From: Apus apus
Taxonomy: Eukaryota; Chordata; Aves; Apodiformes; Apodidae
Assembly (NCBI RefSeq): GCF_020740795.1
Contig: NC_067291.1
Span: 13,644,780-13,708,779, forward strand
Direction: 5' to 3'
Length of the DNA stretch: 64,000 nt
The notes under the pieces are model-generated. The model was not told the origin of the DNA. It saw only the letters and a program-made list of their open reading frames with translations, and searched no databases. Positions 1-12,290 of this stretch are shown here, in pieces. The stretch's first letter is position 1. Every line of letters starts with the position of its first letter. The translations under genes were made by a program, and so were the position numbers.

Positions 1-474
1 GCAGTAGCACAGTGTGGCAAAGTGAAGAGAACAGAAACCATCTCACAACTCAAATGTCAGACCGCGCTGAACTGCATATTTTCTCAGCTAGAATCACTTC
101 TCAGTGGAAATGCATTTCCTCTGGGAATCCTTTATTTTTTTTTTTAATTGAGATTTTTTTTCTGTTGTGCTCGTGTTGACAATTTCAGCAAAAACTGTCG
201 TGGTGGCACGGTTGGGGAAGGTAGCTGAGATGGTGGGGTTAATGACCTGCTTTGGGTTGCTTTGAGGGATGCTGCGAGCGTTAAAGGGTCAAATATTTCA
301 CAGTAGTGTTTTTTTTTTAAGTCGCTCTGGCACTGAAGCAGAGGTCGAGTGGTGTTTTTTCCATTCTTGACTGCTGAGGGCCAGCATCCTGATTGTCTCT
401 GGGACATGCAGGATGCTCTCTGGTGGGAGCGCTGCTCCTGCGAGGAGCCTCAATGAGCCTTTTCTCTGAGCCAG
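1..474 (+). other. MFGE8: MFGE8 intron (partial)
   Basis: This stretch precedes the first visible MFGE8 exon and ends in a pyrimidine-rich tract with an AG acceptor at 473-474. A T-run lies near 133-148 and another near 309-318. No coding similarity was seen on either strand. Confidence 0.75.
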
Positions 475-630
475 ATCGACCTCCGGGACCAGAAGAAGGT
501 GACAGGCGTCGTCACGCAAGGAGCCCGTGATTTTGGCCACATTCAGTACGTGGCAGCCTATAAGGTGGCTTACAGTGACAACGGCACATCCTGGACCCTC
601 TACCGGGATGGACAGACAAACAGCACTAAG
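475..630 (+). CDS. MFGE8: MFGE8 penultimate coding exon (discoidin C2)
   Basis: The exon is 156 bp (52 codons, phase 0-0). Its acceptor is AG at 473-474 and its donor is GT at 631-632. It encodes the middle of the second F5/8C domain, from [11 protein letters not shown] to GQTNSTK. Confidence 0.9.
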
Positions 631-901
631 GTGTGTGTGGGGCAGGAAACGGGGGGGGCAGCAACCTGCTGAGGCTTGGGGGTGCTGCCATGGGAAGGGA
701 TGGGATGGTGCTGGGAAAGTCCTGGTTGTGCTGACACCCACCTTTCCCCCCCCTTAGATCTTCCACGGTAACAGTGACAACTACTCACACAAGAAGAACG
801 TGTTCGACGTGCCCTTCTATGCCCGCTTTGTGCGCATCCTGCCCGTGGCCTGGCACAACCGCATCACCCTGCGCGTGGAGCTGCTGGGCTGCGACGAGTA
901 G
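475..901 (+). CDS. MFGE8: MFGE8 (lactadherin), 3' end of gene, last two coding exons
   Basis: Lactadherin is a secreted glycoprotein. Its EGF part binds integrins and its two discoidin (F5/8 type C) domains bind phosphatidylserine, which bridges phagocytes to apoptotic cells. Only the C-terminal half of the second discoidin domain is inside the window: exons 475-630 and 758-901, joined in phase 0 to give 99 codons plus TAG at 899-901. Diagnostic strings are [35 protein letters not shown] and the closing VELLGC, which matches the discoidin end including its terminal Cys. Two residues (DE) follow that Cys; from memory the human protein ends at the Cys. The upstream exons (signal peptide, EGF, first discoidin domain) lie off the left edge. 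Assignment to MFGE8 rather than its paralogue EDIL3 rests on this sequence and on the HAPLN3/ACAN neighbours. Confidence 0.93.
758..901 (+). CDS. MFGE8: MFGE8 last coding exon (discoidin C2 end and stop)
   Basis: The exon is 144 bp including TAG at 899-901. The acceptor CCCCTTAG ends at 757. It encodes [14 protein letters not shown] through [16 protein letters not shown], the C-terminal beta strands and final disulfide Cys of the discoidin fold. Confidence 0.92.
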   Translation: MFHGNSDNYSHKKNVFDVPFYARFVRILPVAWHNRITLRVELLGCDE

Positions 902-2170
902 GAGCCTGGGCAGGAAGGATGGGGCTGCTCTTCCCTGCTGCCCAGCCCACACCCTGCCTGCTCCTGCCTGCTCCTGCTCTGACCTCACATCCCCCTCTCC
1001 ATGTCCCTATATTCAGGAGGCGGCCGGGAGGGCTCTCCTGCCCCACGTTGGCTCTGGGGCCGCAGCACTGCACTTTATGGGGCTCTTGCAGGTGGGATGC
1101 GGGGATGGCTCCTGCCCTTTGCCCCGCTAGCCAGACCCCCTCCTGCCACCAGGGCTTGGCTGGGAGAACCTTTTCTGCAACTGGGGCTTCTTTGGGGGAC
1201 CCCATCCTGCGAATGGAGCTTTTCTGGGGGACCCCATCCTGCAACCAGGGCTTGGCTGCATCCTGCCATCTAAGCCTGGAGAAAAATGTTCTCCCCCTTT
1301 TTGCTTCTGTTTCCAGCAGAGAGGCTGCAGCCAGGGACAGTCCCCTGCCTCCACTGGGGCTCCAGACTCAGCAGTTTTGGGGGGCTTAAGGCAGGCACCC
1401 CAGCCTCACAGCCTCTGATGTCCCTCCTGCTCCTGCAAGCAGGGTCTCCAAAAAACATACTTGGCTGTTGTCCCCTGCCGATTTTGCCAGGCCCCGTGTC
1501 TCCTTGCCTGCGATGTCAGCGCCGCATAGTGTGAGGGGAGTGATGAGATGGCTCCTGTCAGGAGGCACCAAGTCCCCATTGCTGGTGGCTCTGCCCGACA
1601 GGCTCAGTGCCTGGTGTTTTGGCAGGCATTCGCCTTCCTGGGGTGCAGGCTCCAGCATCCTCCAAGTCTCAGCATTGCTGCTGTCCCCACTTTACTGCAG
1701 TCTGAGGTGCCTGCAGCTCCCTTGTCCCCAGAACCAAGTGATGACCAGGGGGGCTGCAATCTGGCAGTGAGGGGCAGATGGTTTGTAGCCACAAGGGTGC
1801 AGGGAAAAGATGGGAAAGGTGGTGGTTAAGCCGCCCAAATGCAGTAGGAAGGGAGCTGTGCCATGACCCTCTTTATAACCCGATTTTTTCCCTTTCCATG
1901 GGGTGGAGGGGAGCCTCTTGCAATACTCAAGTCCTTGGGATTAGCAGTAGGAGACAAGCAAGACCTGGCACTGGCAAGCGGGACTGCAGGCAGGGTGTCT
2001 GGGCAGCAGCACTGGCAGTGATGCTTCCCCACGTGCTGGGATGTGAAGTGGCCGTGGGGCCGGGCCAGTGGTGTGTTCGCTTTGGCAAGCATCGAGGGAG
2101 CCCAGGGGGGATGGCAGTGGTGGCCCCGCTCCGGGGTGTCTCTTACAGTATTAAAACCAGCTGAAACCTT
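902..2170 (+). other. MFGE8: probable MFGE8 3' UTR
   Basis: GC-rich noncoding sequence follows the stop codon. The first plausible poly(A) signal is ATTAAA at 2150-2155; I saw no AATAAA between the stop and there. If it is used, the 3' UTR is about 1.27 kb. The UTR includes a short 32-bp tandem repeat at 1183-1242. The end point is inferred, not observed. Confidence 0.45.
1183..1242. repeat. 32-bp tandem repeat, two copies
   Basis: Copies at 1183-1210 and 1215-1242 share GGGGGACCCCATCCTGC, with a period of 32 bp. The pair is flanked by two related copies of CAGGGCTTGGCTG, at about 1150 and 1248, so the whole 1145-1260 block looks like an expanded local duplication. Confidence 0.8.
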
Positions 2171-4010
2171 GGAGCTGTCAGCTTGGCTGCTCTGTGCGTC
2201 CTGGAGAGCCATGTCCCTAAGGCCAGTGGGTCTGGCGAGCCCTCAGGATCCTCTCTGAGCTCCCTGGCTCCCATGTTGGCCTTTCATCTCCTGCCTTCAC
2301 AGACCATCCTAGCTCCCTTCCCTGCCCTAAAAGGAGGGGACTGGGGCTTTGTGCATCTTCCCTGCTGCCTCCACCCTGTCACAGCTGCTGGAGCCTGTGC
2401 TCAGCTGGCCAAGAGCAGCAGGATGGGACTTGGGGAGGGGAAGCTGCTATTGGCACCCCACGCCCTGTGTCTCCTCCTTTGGCTTTGATTCTGCAGCAAA
2501 TTCCGCAACTTGGAGCAAAACCAACTCTTGCACCCCAGTGGTCTCCCAGGGCTGGGTTTTGCCAGGGCTGTCCTCAGGGTTGGTCCCAGCAGAGCTTCCC
2601 TGGGCAGGGCAGTGGGACAAATGCTGCTAGAGGAGAATCCCCCTGCATCAGGGATGGAGTCCCTGGTAGGGAAGGAGCACTTGGCTGACCCGGGCAGCTT
2701 TACTCCTCTACAGAGTCTTCTACCACAATGAGCAGGGGCAGCTGAGGTTGTTACGAATAGCCCAGGGCTACCTGCATCTCATCACAGCTCCTTACAACCT
2801 CTATGCACCTTTCCACAGCCAGCAGTACCCTGCTGGGCCCTACATTCCCTCACCAGGCCCTGCCCACGGGAGATGGGCTCCTTCCTGGCCCCATGGGTGT
2901 GAGCCCCCAGCACCAGAGGGGCTAGAGACCTGCTTGCAGAGATGGGGCTGTATTCATTGTGGCTGTGGCTGCTTGGTGACAAATAGCAGCCACAGCTAGA
3001 GCTGGCAATGGGGGGACAGCCAGCCTGGTTCACCTCCAGCCGTGGTGCCACCCTTATCTCTGGGAAGCTGGGGCAGAGATAAGAGCGGTTTGCTCCCGAG
3101 TGCAGCCAAGACAGTCCCAAGCCAAGGGCAAGACAGAGGCTCCACAGGGAGGGGGCTGGAAGCAGATGCCACATGTCAGAGGAGGGGATGCATGCTCAGT
3201 GCCCACCCACCACTTCCCCCTGCCTGTTCCCACCCCCCAGGTGACCCCTCTGACGGATGCTGAGCCCCTTCCCCCCTTCCCAGCTCTGTGGTGTTTCCTT
3301 CCTCCTCTGGAACTTGAGGACTGGGGTTGGTGAGGGCTGGGGAGCCCTCCACACCATGCACAGCCCCTTATGGCTTGTCCCTGTCCCTAGGATGCTCTTC
3401 CTGGATGTGGCTGGGCTGCTGGGGCAGCAGGAAGGCTGGAGGGCCAGCATGCTGTGGCCACGGCACCCTGCTGCCTGCTGCCTGCTGCCAGCTGCCCATG
3501 AGCTGGTTCCTCAGGAAGCAGCCGTCGGGGAGAGCATCCTCTCACGTCCACCCGGAAAGCCCCGCACAGACCACAGCCTCCTCCATCCCAACGGGAACAC
3601 TGGCTTTCTTCTACACTTTGAGCCTTGGGTGGCAGGTTCCTGCTGGAATCATCCTGCTCAAGCGGCATTTCAGTGAGAAATCTCTGGTGGGGCCACAGCA
3701 GAGCTGTCAGCTGCTGGATTGGAGGCGGGGAAGACAGGGATGACATTTTTATGGCTCCCATTCAGCCAAAAGCTTAGCCAGCCCTAAACACATGCCCTAA
3801 ACATGTGCTTCTGGGTCAGAGCTACCCTGACCCTGCACAGCGTTGCCCACCCTGAAGCCTGCTGTCCCACCCAGGGTCTCCCTTGGGGAGCTCAGTCCTG
3901 GGGCTTCAGCCCAGGCCACTGCAGAAAACACATTTGGGATCATCCCCAAAGCACCAAAAATAGGGTGAGAGGCAGGAGAGAGCAAAGAGTAAAGGGGATT
4001 CCACTTTCCT

Positions 4011-4032
4011 GGGGGAGGGGGGGAGGGGGGCG
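4011..4032 (+). other. G-run cluster, potential G-quadruplex
   Basis: Runs of 5, 7 and 6 G separated by single A bases are followed by CGG. This fits four G-tracts with very short loops if a long run is split. It lies between MFGE8 and HAPLN3. Confidence 0.6.
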
Positions 4033-5019
4033 GCGCTACAGACAGCTGGATCCTTCCCTATGCCACCTGCTGCCTGGCAGGAGGTGCAGGGCATCAACAG
4101 CTGCATCCAGACAAGAGCTGCAGCGAAATGCCAGCCATGAGCTGTTGCTGAAAAGAGTTGCACAAAAGCATCCTTCTCCCCTCCCTGCTGCTGCTCCCCT
4201 CCTTGGGCCAGGCAGAGGATGGCTCCTGGCAGCCCTGGGGTGCAGGCAGTGCAGGCAGCACAGGGCACCGTGTGGCTTGTTCCTCCACTGCAAAACAATG
4301 GGTTGACCATGCCAAGGAGCAGCGTGCCCCAACAGGGCTGTTCTTCTGTCTGCACTGCTGGGAGGGTGGAGGGGACCATCCCAATTGCTGGGTGACTGGA
4401 AAACGGACAATTGGGTGAGCAGCTGCAGTGGGAAACTGGCAGACAGGATACAGCTGAGATGTAGCTGGGACACCGTCCTACCACCTCCAGGTATGGAGCA
4501 GGGCTGGGGGGCCTGGGAGCCCTCAGCTGGGATGCATCACTGCAGAGTCCCCATGCTGCCTTGCCGAGGGATGTTATGGCCCCTCCACTGCGGACCACAG
4601 AGCAGCTGGCTCTGGGCAGGCAAGCAGGCAGTGTGCCCACCTGTCATGGTCCCACATCCTGGCCCTGCTGTGTCCCTCCTCAGGGAGGGCTGGCAGCCCC
4701 GATGGGTGGATGTGCAGGGAAAAGGAGAGCAGTGCAGAGCAGAGCCTACAGACCCTGGGTCCTGCAGCCATCCCCGGTCGGAGCTTCCCACGGGGGATGG
4801 GGGCTGCCAGGCTGGCGCTGGCGGCAGATAACGCTGTTTCCGTGCCGGCTGCTCCCTATCAGCCTGTTGGCGGCGGACAGACCAGATCACACCCCGAGCA
4901 CGCTGCCCTGGGGGGGGCAGTCGGGAAGGGGTCCCGGCCCCCTTCACCCCACAGACAGCCCTGGGGTGGTTTATTTTTGCACGAGTTGTTTTCTTTCCGG
5001 CTTGACGCCATCCCGTGCG

Positions 5020-5135
5020 GCGGCAAGAGCTGGACCGGGGCCCCCGTGCCTCATTTCCTTGCCATAAAACAACAAAGAGGGGGCAAAGCGGCGGGCCGGG
5101 CCGGGGCGGCGGGTCGCTGGGTCAGGGCACACGCC
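5020..5135 (+). promoter_or_regulatory. CpG-dense patch with SOX-type site, possible HAPLN3 control region
   Basis: The patch is locally dense in CpG (GGCGGGCCGGGCCGGGGCGG). It includes CATAAAAC at 5063-5070, directly followed by AACAAAG at 5071-5077, which matches the WWCAAAG core bound by SOX-family factors. No transcript evidence is available, so a role in HAPLN3 transcription is inference. Confidence 0.25.
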
Positions 5136-5895
5136 GTGCCGTGGTTCCTCCCTGTGCTCAGCCCCTTTGGCCACGGCAGGTCTGGGATCCCTGGCTGTGC
5201 CCCTGGCATGCTGCCCTGCCCAAGGGCTGGACCCAGGGCTCTCAGAGTGGGGCTGCATGTCCGTGTGCCAGCAGGAGCTGGTGCAGAGGGTATCGCTCCC
5301 GTCTAGGGATGGTGCCCCCTCAGATGGGTGCAACCAGGCAGCCCAAACCTTTTTCACTGGTTTCTGTGCCTCTGCTTTGCCCCCACAGCCCCAGGCAGAG
5401 CCTGAAGAAGCTGAACCCCGCAGTTCAGCTGCCTTCACTGGACTCCAGAGCAGGCAGGTTCTACCTGCACCTCCCAGGCACAGCCCACCCCTTACCACAG
5501 CCCACCCATCCCGAGCTGCTTGTGGCCATGGTGCTCCTGCCATGTGCATGCTTGACACCACCATTTTCCGGGGACTGCAGGCAGTTTCCCTCGTGGGACA
5601 TGGGGCAAGGATTGGCTCTTCTGCCCCAGCCCTGTGGCCTCACCAGGGCTTTGCACGAGGCATCACAGGGTCCTACCTGCCCTGACGGGGCACCCCACTC
5701 CCCACTGCTCTCCCCTCAAAGCTGAGGGCAGTGCTGGCAGCCGGCACATGGCAGACAAGGCGTGTGGGCAGTGTGCAGGCAGCGTGGGGATGCATGCTGA
5801 GTCTATTGCCTGGACATGGTGGGTAGGCAGGGGGCCGGGGGCACCCACCCCTGCTCCCGGCTGCGAGCAGGGGGTTGGGAAAGGCGTGTGTTTCC

Positions 5896-5997
5896 CTTTA
5901 AGAGGCAGGCCCTGGAGCTGCTTCCTCTCAGCCCTGCAAGAGCCCTAAACACAGTGCATCTGCCTGCAGCCTGCCTGCACGCCTGCCCGTAACCAGC
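5896..5997 (+). promoter_or_regulatory. HAPLN3: candidate HAPLN3 promoter and noncoding exon 1
   Basis: CTTTAAG at 5896-5902 could serve as a weak TATA-like element, with transcription starting near 5925. The sequence then runs to a good donor, CAGC|GTGAGT, with GT at 5998. The HAPLN3 start codon lies in an exon with a clear upstream acceptor at 7559, so at least one untranslated exon must lie upstream, and this is one candidate for it. Others cannot be excluded, including the CpG patch near 5.1 kb or the GC-rich sequence at 6.7-7.3 kb. Confidence 0.3.
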
Positions 5998-7559
5998 GTG
6001 AGTAGGTCTTGGCCCCAGAGCTGGGGAGGGCTGGTACCCTGGGGTGGTGGGTACCCTGCTCACCATGGAGGGATGGCATTGCCCTGGAGGGTGCTGGGCA
6101 TCACCGTGGAAGGTGCTGGGCATGGCTAGGGTGGGTGCTGTGGCACGATGCTTGCTGGCACCGCGGCTGAGGATGCCGGGCCCCTCGGTATGTCACCACC
6201 TCTGGGGATGGGAGGCATTAGGGGCAGAGAGGGGACCGGGGCTAGTGGCCCCAAACCGAGGTGTGAAGCTGCCGGTGCCTCGAGCCCGCTCTGCCTGTGC
6301 GGGCAGCACGTGGCATCGTGCCTGCCGGGCTCCGGTGCCTGCCGGGCTCCGGTGCCTGCTGCACGGCTGCTGCCAGGCTCCCGGGACCACGCTGGCCACT
6401 GAGCAGGTGCCCCCCGTGCCCTCTGGCACTGGTTCCAAAGACTTTAGCGGGTGGGAGGTGTGAGCTGCACCCTAAAACAGGGTGAGCAGCGGCACCGACT
6501 GCGGAGGAGAGGCTGGGAGTGAACAACCCATGGTGAGAGCAGCTGGTTGCACATCCCTGTGCCTGGAGACCACCACTGTACCCCACCTAGGACCCTGCTG
6601 GGGGTGAGCACCCGTTCTCCCACAGCCCCCTGGCCTGGGGCACCTTTGCAGGCACTGGTAAACCTTGCCTAAGCAGGGGGCACAGATGCCAGATCCCTCC
6701 CAGGCTTGGAGGGGGCTGCTGGAGGCTTGCCGGGAGCCGGGCCCCCTCTGCCGGCTCCGGCAAAGCTCGCAAGTCGGAAAATGCTGCTTTGACCTCCCGT
6801 GGTGAGCCCCGTGCGGGACACCCCTGGGTGCCCGCGGCACTCAGAGCTCGGGGCAGCGCGGTTCCCCGGTACCGTGTGGCAACCAGGCTTCCCCCCACCC
6901 AGGGGACGTGGCTTGGGAGTGAAACGTGTTGCACGAGGTCAGCCCCAGCTGTGTCTGTGGTGCAAAGAGGCAGCCTCGGGTCGGAGCTGGGGGTCCTGGG
7001 CCAGGCCGGCTGGGTGCCAAAGGGCTTTGTCCGGTGCGGGGGCAGAGGAGCCAGCCCCGAGCTCTCTCCTCCCTCCTCGGCCAGGCTGCACGCTCGGCTG
7101 CCTCTGTAAACCGAGCTTGCGGCTTACGGCGGGGCTCGGCCACTTCTCTTTCGCCCACACCCCCTGTGTGGTGTTTTCCCAGTGTTCCCTGTTCAAAGGA
7201 CGCCCTGGCATCCCGTTTTCCCCAGCCGCCCCATCCCGGGCTTGGTCTCGGCTCCCACCTCCGGGCCGGCCGTTCCCAAAGCCCCAAGGGAGGGCAGCCG
7301 GGGCTGCGGTGGTGTTCGGAGTGACCCAGGTGGGAGGATGAGGATGGAGGGGTCTGGGAGCCCCGGTGGTGGGGCAGGTCTGGGGGACGGCTCAGGTTGC
7401 CTGTGCCCTCCCCTGCTGGCAGGAGTGCTGCTCTGCCCGCTGTTCCCACCCCTCTCTTTGCATCCATACGATGGAGTTTGCCTGCTCCCATATACCAGGC
7501 AGCACTGGTGCCCTCCTGGTTATTTTGGGTGGTTATGGCATCCCTCTTCCCCTCCACAG
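5998..7559 (+). other. HAPLN3: probable HAPLN3 intron 1, GC-rich
   Basis: The span between the candidate donor at 5998 and the acceptor CCTCCACAG ending at 7559 is very GC-rich, with many CpGs at 6700-7300, so the true promoter could also lie here. A 16-bp tandem repeat occupies 6318-6357. No coding exon was recognised. Confidence 0.4.
6318..6357. repeat. 16-bp GC-rich tandem repeat
   Basis: The unit GTGCCTGCCGGGCTCC is repeated about 2.5 times. It is a small local minisatellite in GC-rich noncoding DNA. Confidence 0.75.
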
Positions 7560-7591
7560 CCCGGGCTTGGGTTCAGCCTTGCTCCCCAGCC

Positions 7592-10227
<2,636 letters not shown>

Positions 10228-10870
10228 GGAGCCAGGAGGGCTCCTTCTTGGCCCGAGGATGTTTCCAGCCTGGTGGTGCCCAGTGTCGGGTGTTTCTCAG
10301 GGCTGTTTTGGGGGTGGCAGGGGGGAGGTGGGGTAGGGGAGAGGCTACTTTTTGTTTTATTTTGTTTCCTTCCTTTATATTTTCCACACCTTGCTGAGCA
10401 GCTGACACATGTAGCTGCCTGGGGCAGCTGCTAGCTGGGGCAGTGTGGGGCCATGCCCAGCGTGGGGTGCACGTGAGGATGGTCCCCACACCAGCACAGC
10501 AGATGGTACACAGGCTGCTGCCGCCCTGCTTGGCTTCTTCTTGCGGTGGCAGTGGGACACTGGATGCCCACCTGCCCTTCCAGGCTGATCCTGCTCCTCA
10601 GCTTGTGGGGTGGGAGAGAGGCGAGGCTGGATTTGGCCAGAGGCAGGGAGTGGTTGTCTCTGTGTGATCCCAGCCCCTCTTCCAGCCCTGTCCTCATCCC
10701 ACTGAAGGCTGCCATTGTGCCTGTCCCCATGGGAGCACCAGTGCCTTTTCTCCATGTGCTCCTCACCTGGACTCCGCTTGAACTCTGGTGCCTTCTTCTT
10801 TGAGAGTTTGGTTATGAAAAGATGTATTTTCCTGGACCTCTTCTAATAAATCAGTGGAGAAAGCCCTGGA
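10228..10870 (+). other. HAPLN3: HAPLN3 3' UTR
   Basis: Noncoding sequence runs from the stop codon to the first AATAAA (10845-10850), giving a 3' UTR of about 640 nt. A cleavage site about 15-20 nt after the signal is assumed. Confidence 0.7.
10845..10850 (+). terminator. HAPLN3: HAPLN3 poly(A) signal AATAAA
   Basis: This canonical hexamer lies 618 nt after the stop. It is the only AATAAA on this strand between the stop and the convergent ACAN 3' end. Confidence 0.7.
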
Positions 10871-11439
10871 GCAACATGGCTGTGTCCCCATCCCTGTCCC
10901 AGCATGAGAGGGGTCTGCCACAGAGAGAGGATTTGGGGATCTCTGTCTGGATACCCAGGACTGTCTCATCCTTGGCTGAGCATCATCTCATCACTGTCAG
11001 CTCAGCCTTGTGCTCACCCCAAGTTTCTGCAAGGGAGCTCATTTATGAGTGTTAATTAATGCCCCAGTGTGAGGACTGGAAGCTGGAGGGCAAAGTATTT
11101 TCTGCTGGTAAGGGGCTTTAGAGGATTTTAGGCATGTATGTTAACCCTGTCCTGGGGTGCGAGCTGAACAGGGGGGCAATGTCCTACCCCAGGGTCTTTC
11201 TTCAGCTGGAACTTGGGAATCATAGAATAGTTTTGGTTGGAAGGGAACTTTAAAGGTCTATTCCCCACAGATCTATTGTCTGCAGGGCTGCAGCCTTGGG
11301 TGCTGGCTGGGGCTGAGCTGGTCCCGTGTAACCTGAAGCAGCCTGTTAGGGCTCCTCTTTCTTCCCCACTGTCTTGCCCCTGCCCCAGGCCTATACAGAC
11401 ACCCCTTTTCTCCCAAAACCACAAAACTGACCAAAAGCT
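10871..11439. other. HAPLN3-ACAN convergent intergenic gap
   Basis: About 0.57 kb separates the inferred 3' ends of the two convergent genes. It holds a CR1 fragment at about 11218-11265 and nothing else I can identify. Confidence 0.6.
11218..11265 (-). mobile_element. CR1 LINE 3'-end fragment
   Basis: AATCATAGAATAG...TTGGTTGGAAGGGAAC followed by TTTAAAGGTC is the reverse complement of the CR1 3' end. It is a short, diverged remnant near the ACAN 3' end. Confidence 0.8.
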
Positions 11440-11457
11440 TGTTCCGATTTCACTCTC

Positions 11458-11463
11458 TTTATT
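11458..11463 (-). terminator. ACAN: ACAN distal poly(A) signal AATAAA
   Basis: TTTATT on + is AATAAA on -. It lies within GATAAATAATAAAGAG about 740 nt after the stop. Confidence 0.5.
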
Positions 11464-11581
11464 ATTTATCATTCTTTCAAAATAGGATATATTCAAAAAT
11501 ATAAATAGGTGCAGGGAACGCTGGTGCCCCGCACGGTCCCCTGGAAAGAGCATGTTGTCCCGGGATGGGTGCTGTGCTGTT

Positions 11582-11606
11582 GGGGGGGGGGTGGGGGTGG
11601 TGGGGA
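11582..11606 (+). other. G-run cluster, potential G-quadruplex on + strand
   Basis: Runs of 10, 5, 2 and 4 G with short T or GT loops lie within the inferred ACAN 3' UTR on the antisense strand. Another G6 run follows at 11613-11618. Confidence 0.6.
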
Positions 11607-11865
11607 AGCAAAGGGGGGCTGCAGCCCCCAGCACCCAGGTCCTGGGTCTCAGCATCCCCTCCCCTCCTCCTGCAGCTCCTTCCACTGCAGCCCCCCCCCC
11701 AGCCCTCCCCACCCACACCGACACGCTGGAGCAGTAGGAGGATTTTGGAGGAAAAAAAAAAATAAAATCAAAATCAACCCCCAAAAAGGTGCTGTTCACC
11801 CCGGAGATTAAATAACAGAAATAATTAAATTGTTCGTGGATAAAATCAGGAAAAAAATAATCATC

Positions 11866-11871
11866 TTTATT
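11866..11871 (-). terminator. ACAN: ACAN proximal poly(A) signal AATAAA
   Basis: TTTATT on + lies about 335 nt after the ACAN stop on the - strand. It could produce a shorter transcript. Confidence 0.45.
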
Positions 11872-12201
11872 ATTTAACTTAACCCCCTGCCCTCTGCAAA
11901 CCCACCCCCCTCCCTGTCCCTGAAGGCACGAAGATAATTGGAACCGGACGGTTAGTAAAAATGCTGAGATCTAATTTGCTTTGCTTTGGTGCTTGGAGAA
12001 AAAAACACATTAATTTTTTTTTTTTTATATATATATATACACAAAGGTGGGTTTGTCTTTAATATAATTTGTTTTTTTTTTTTCCTTATACGACAAAAAA
12101 AGCAACAAGAAGAAGAAGAAATCAACTCTGTTAATATAACTGTTCTGTTAAAAAATCTCTCTTTCTCTCTCGCTTTCCCCCTTGGTCTCTCTCGCCCCGC
12201 T

Positions 12202-12290
12202 CTAATGGGTGGGTCTGTGCACGGCTCTGCCGCTGGGTCTCGACTGGCTCCTGGGGCTCCTCTTGTAGAGACTGCGCTGGTAGTTGGAGG
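12202..12290 (-). CDS. ACAN: ACAN last coding exon, basic C-terminal tail
   Basis: The acceptor TCTCCCACAG lies at 12300-12291 and the coding sequence ends in TAG (12204-12202). After the codon shared with the CCP exon it encodes [18 protein letters not shown] and about 10 further residues ending PTH. The Arg/Ser-rich make-up and the YQR-L-KRS pattern match the aggrecan tail. Confidence 0.9.

Larger units (their letters stand above)
2171..5890. other. MFGE8-HAPLN3 spacer, no gene seen
   Basis: This is GC-rich sequence without convincing coding content. Open frames here have no domain-like composition and overlap in several frames, as expected of GC-rich noncoding DNA. It contains a G-run cluster (4011-4032) and a short CpG-dense patch near 5020-5135. 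Regulatory DNA of HAPLN3 is likely somewhere in it, but I cannot place it exactly. Confidence 0.6.
11440..12201 (-). other. ACAN: ACAN 3' UTR (end inferred)
   Basis: Read on the - strand after the TAG at 12204-12202. AATAAA hexamers (- strand) occur at 11871-11866 and 11463-11458, so alternative 3' ends about 340 and 740 nt after the stop are possible. The UTR is low-complexity: a (TA)n/T-tract near 12010-12041, AAG/CTT-rich sequence near 12100-12120, and a C-rich stretch on this strand complementary to the G-run cluster at 11582-11606. Where transcription really ends is not visible. Confidence 0.55.

Noticed and set aside
4036-4640. Long overlapping open frames on the - strand between MFGE8 and HAPLN3 (up to 244 codons)
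   Set aside because: GC-rich sequence lacks stop codons in several frames at once. The composition is not protein-like and no domains are seen.
5015-5725. A 236-codon + strand open frame upstream of HAPLN3
   Set aside because: It overlaps comparably long frames on both strands in CpG-rich DNA and shows no similarity to known proteins.
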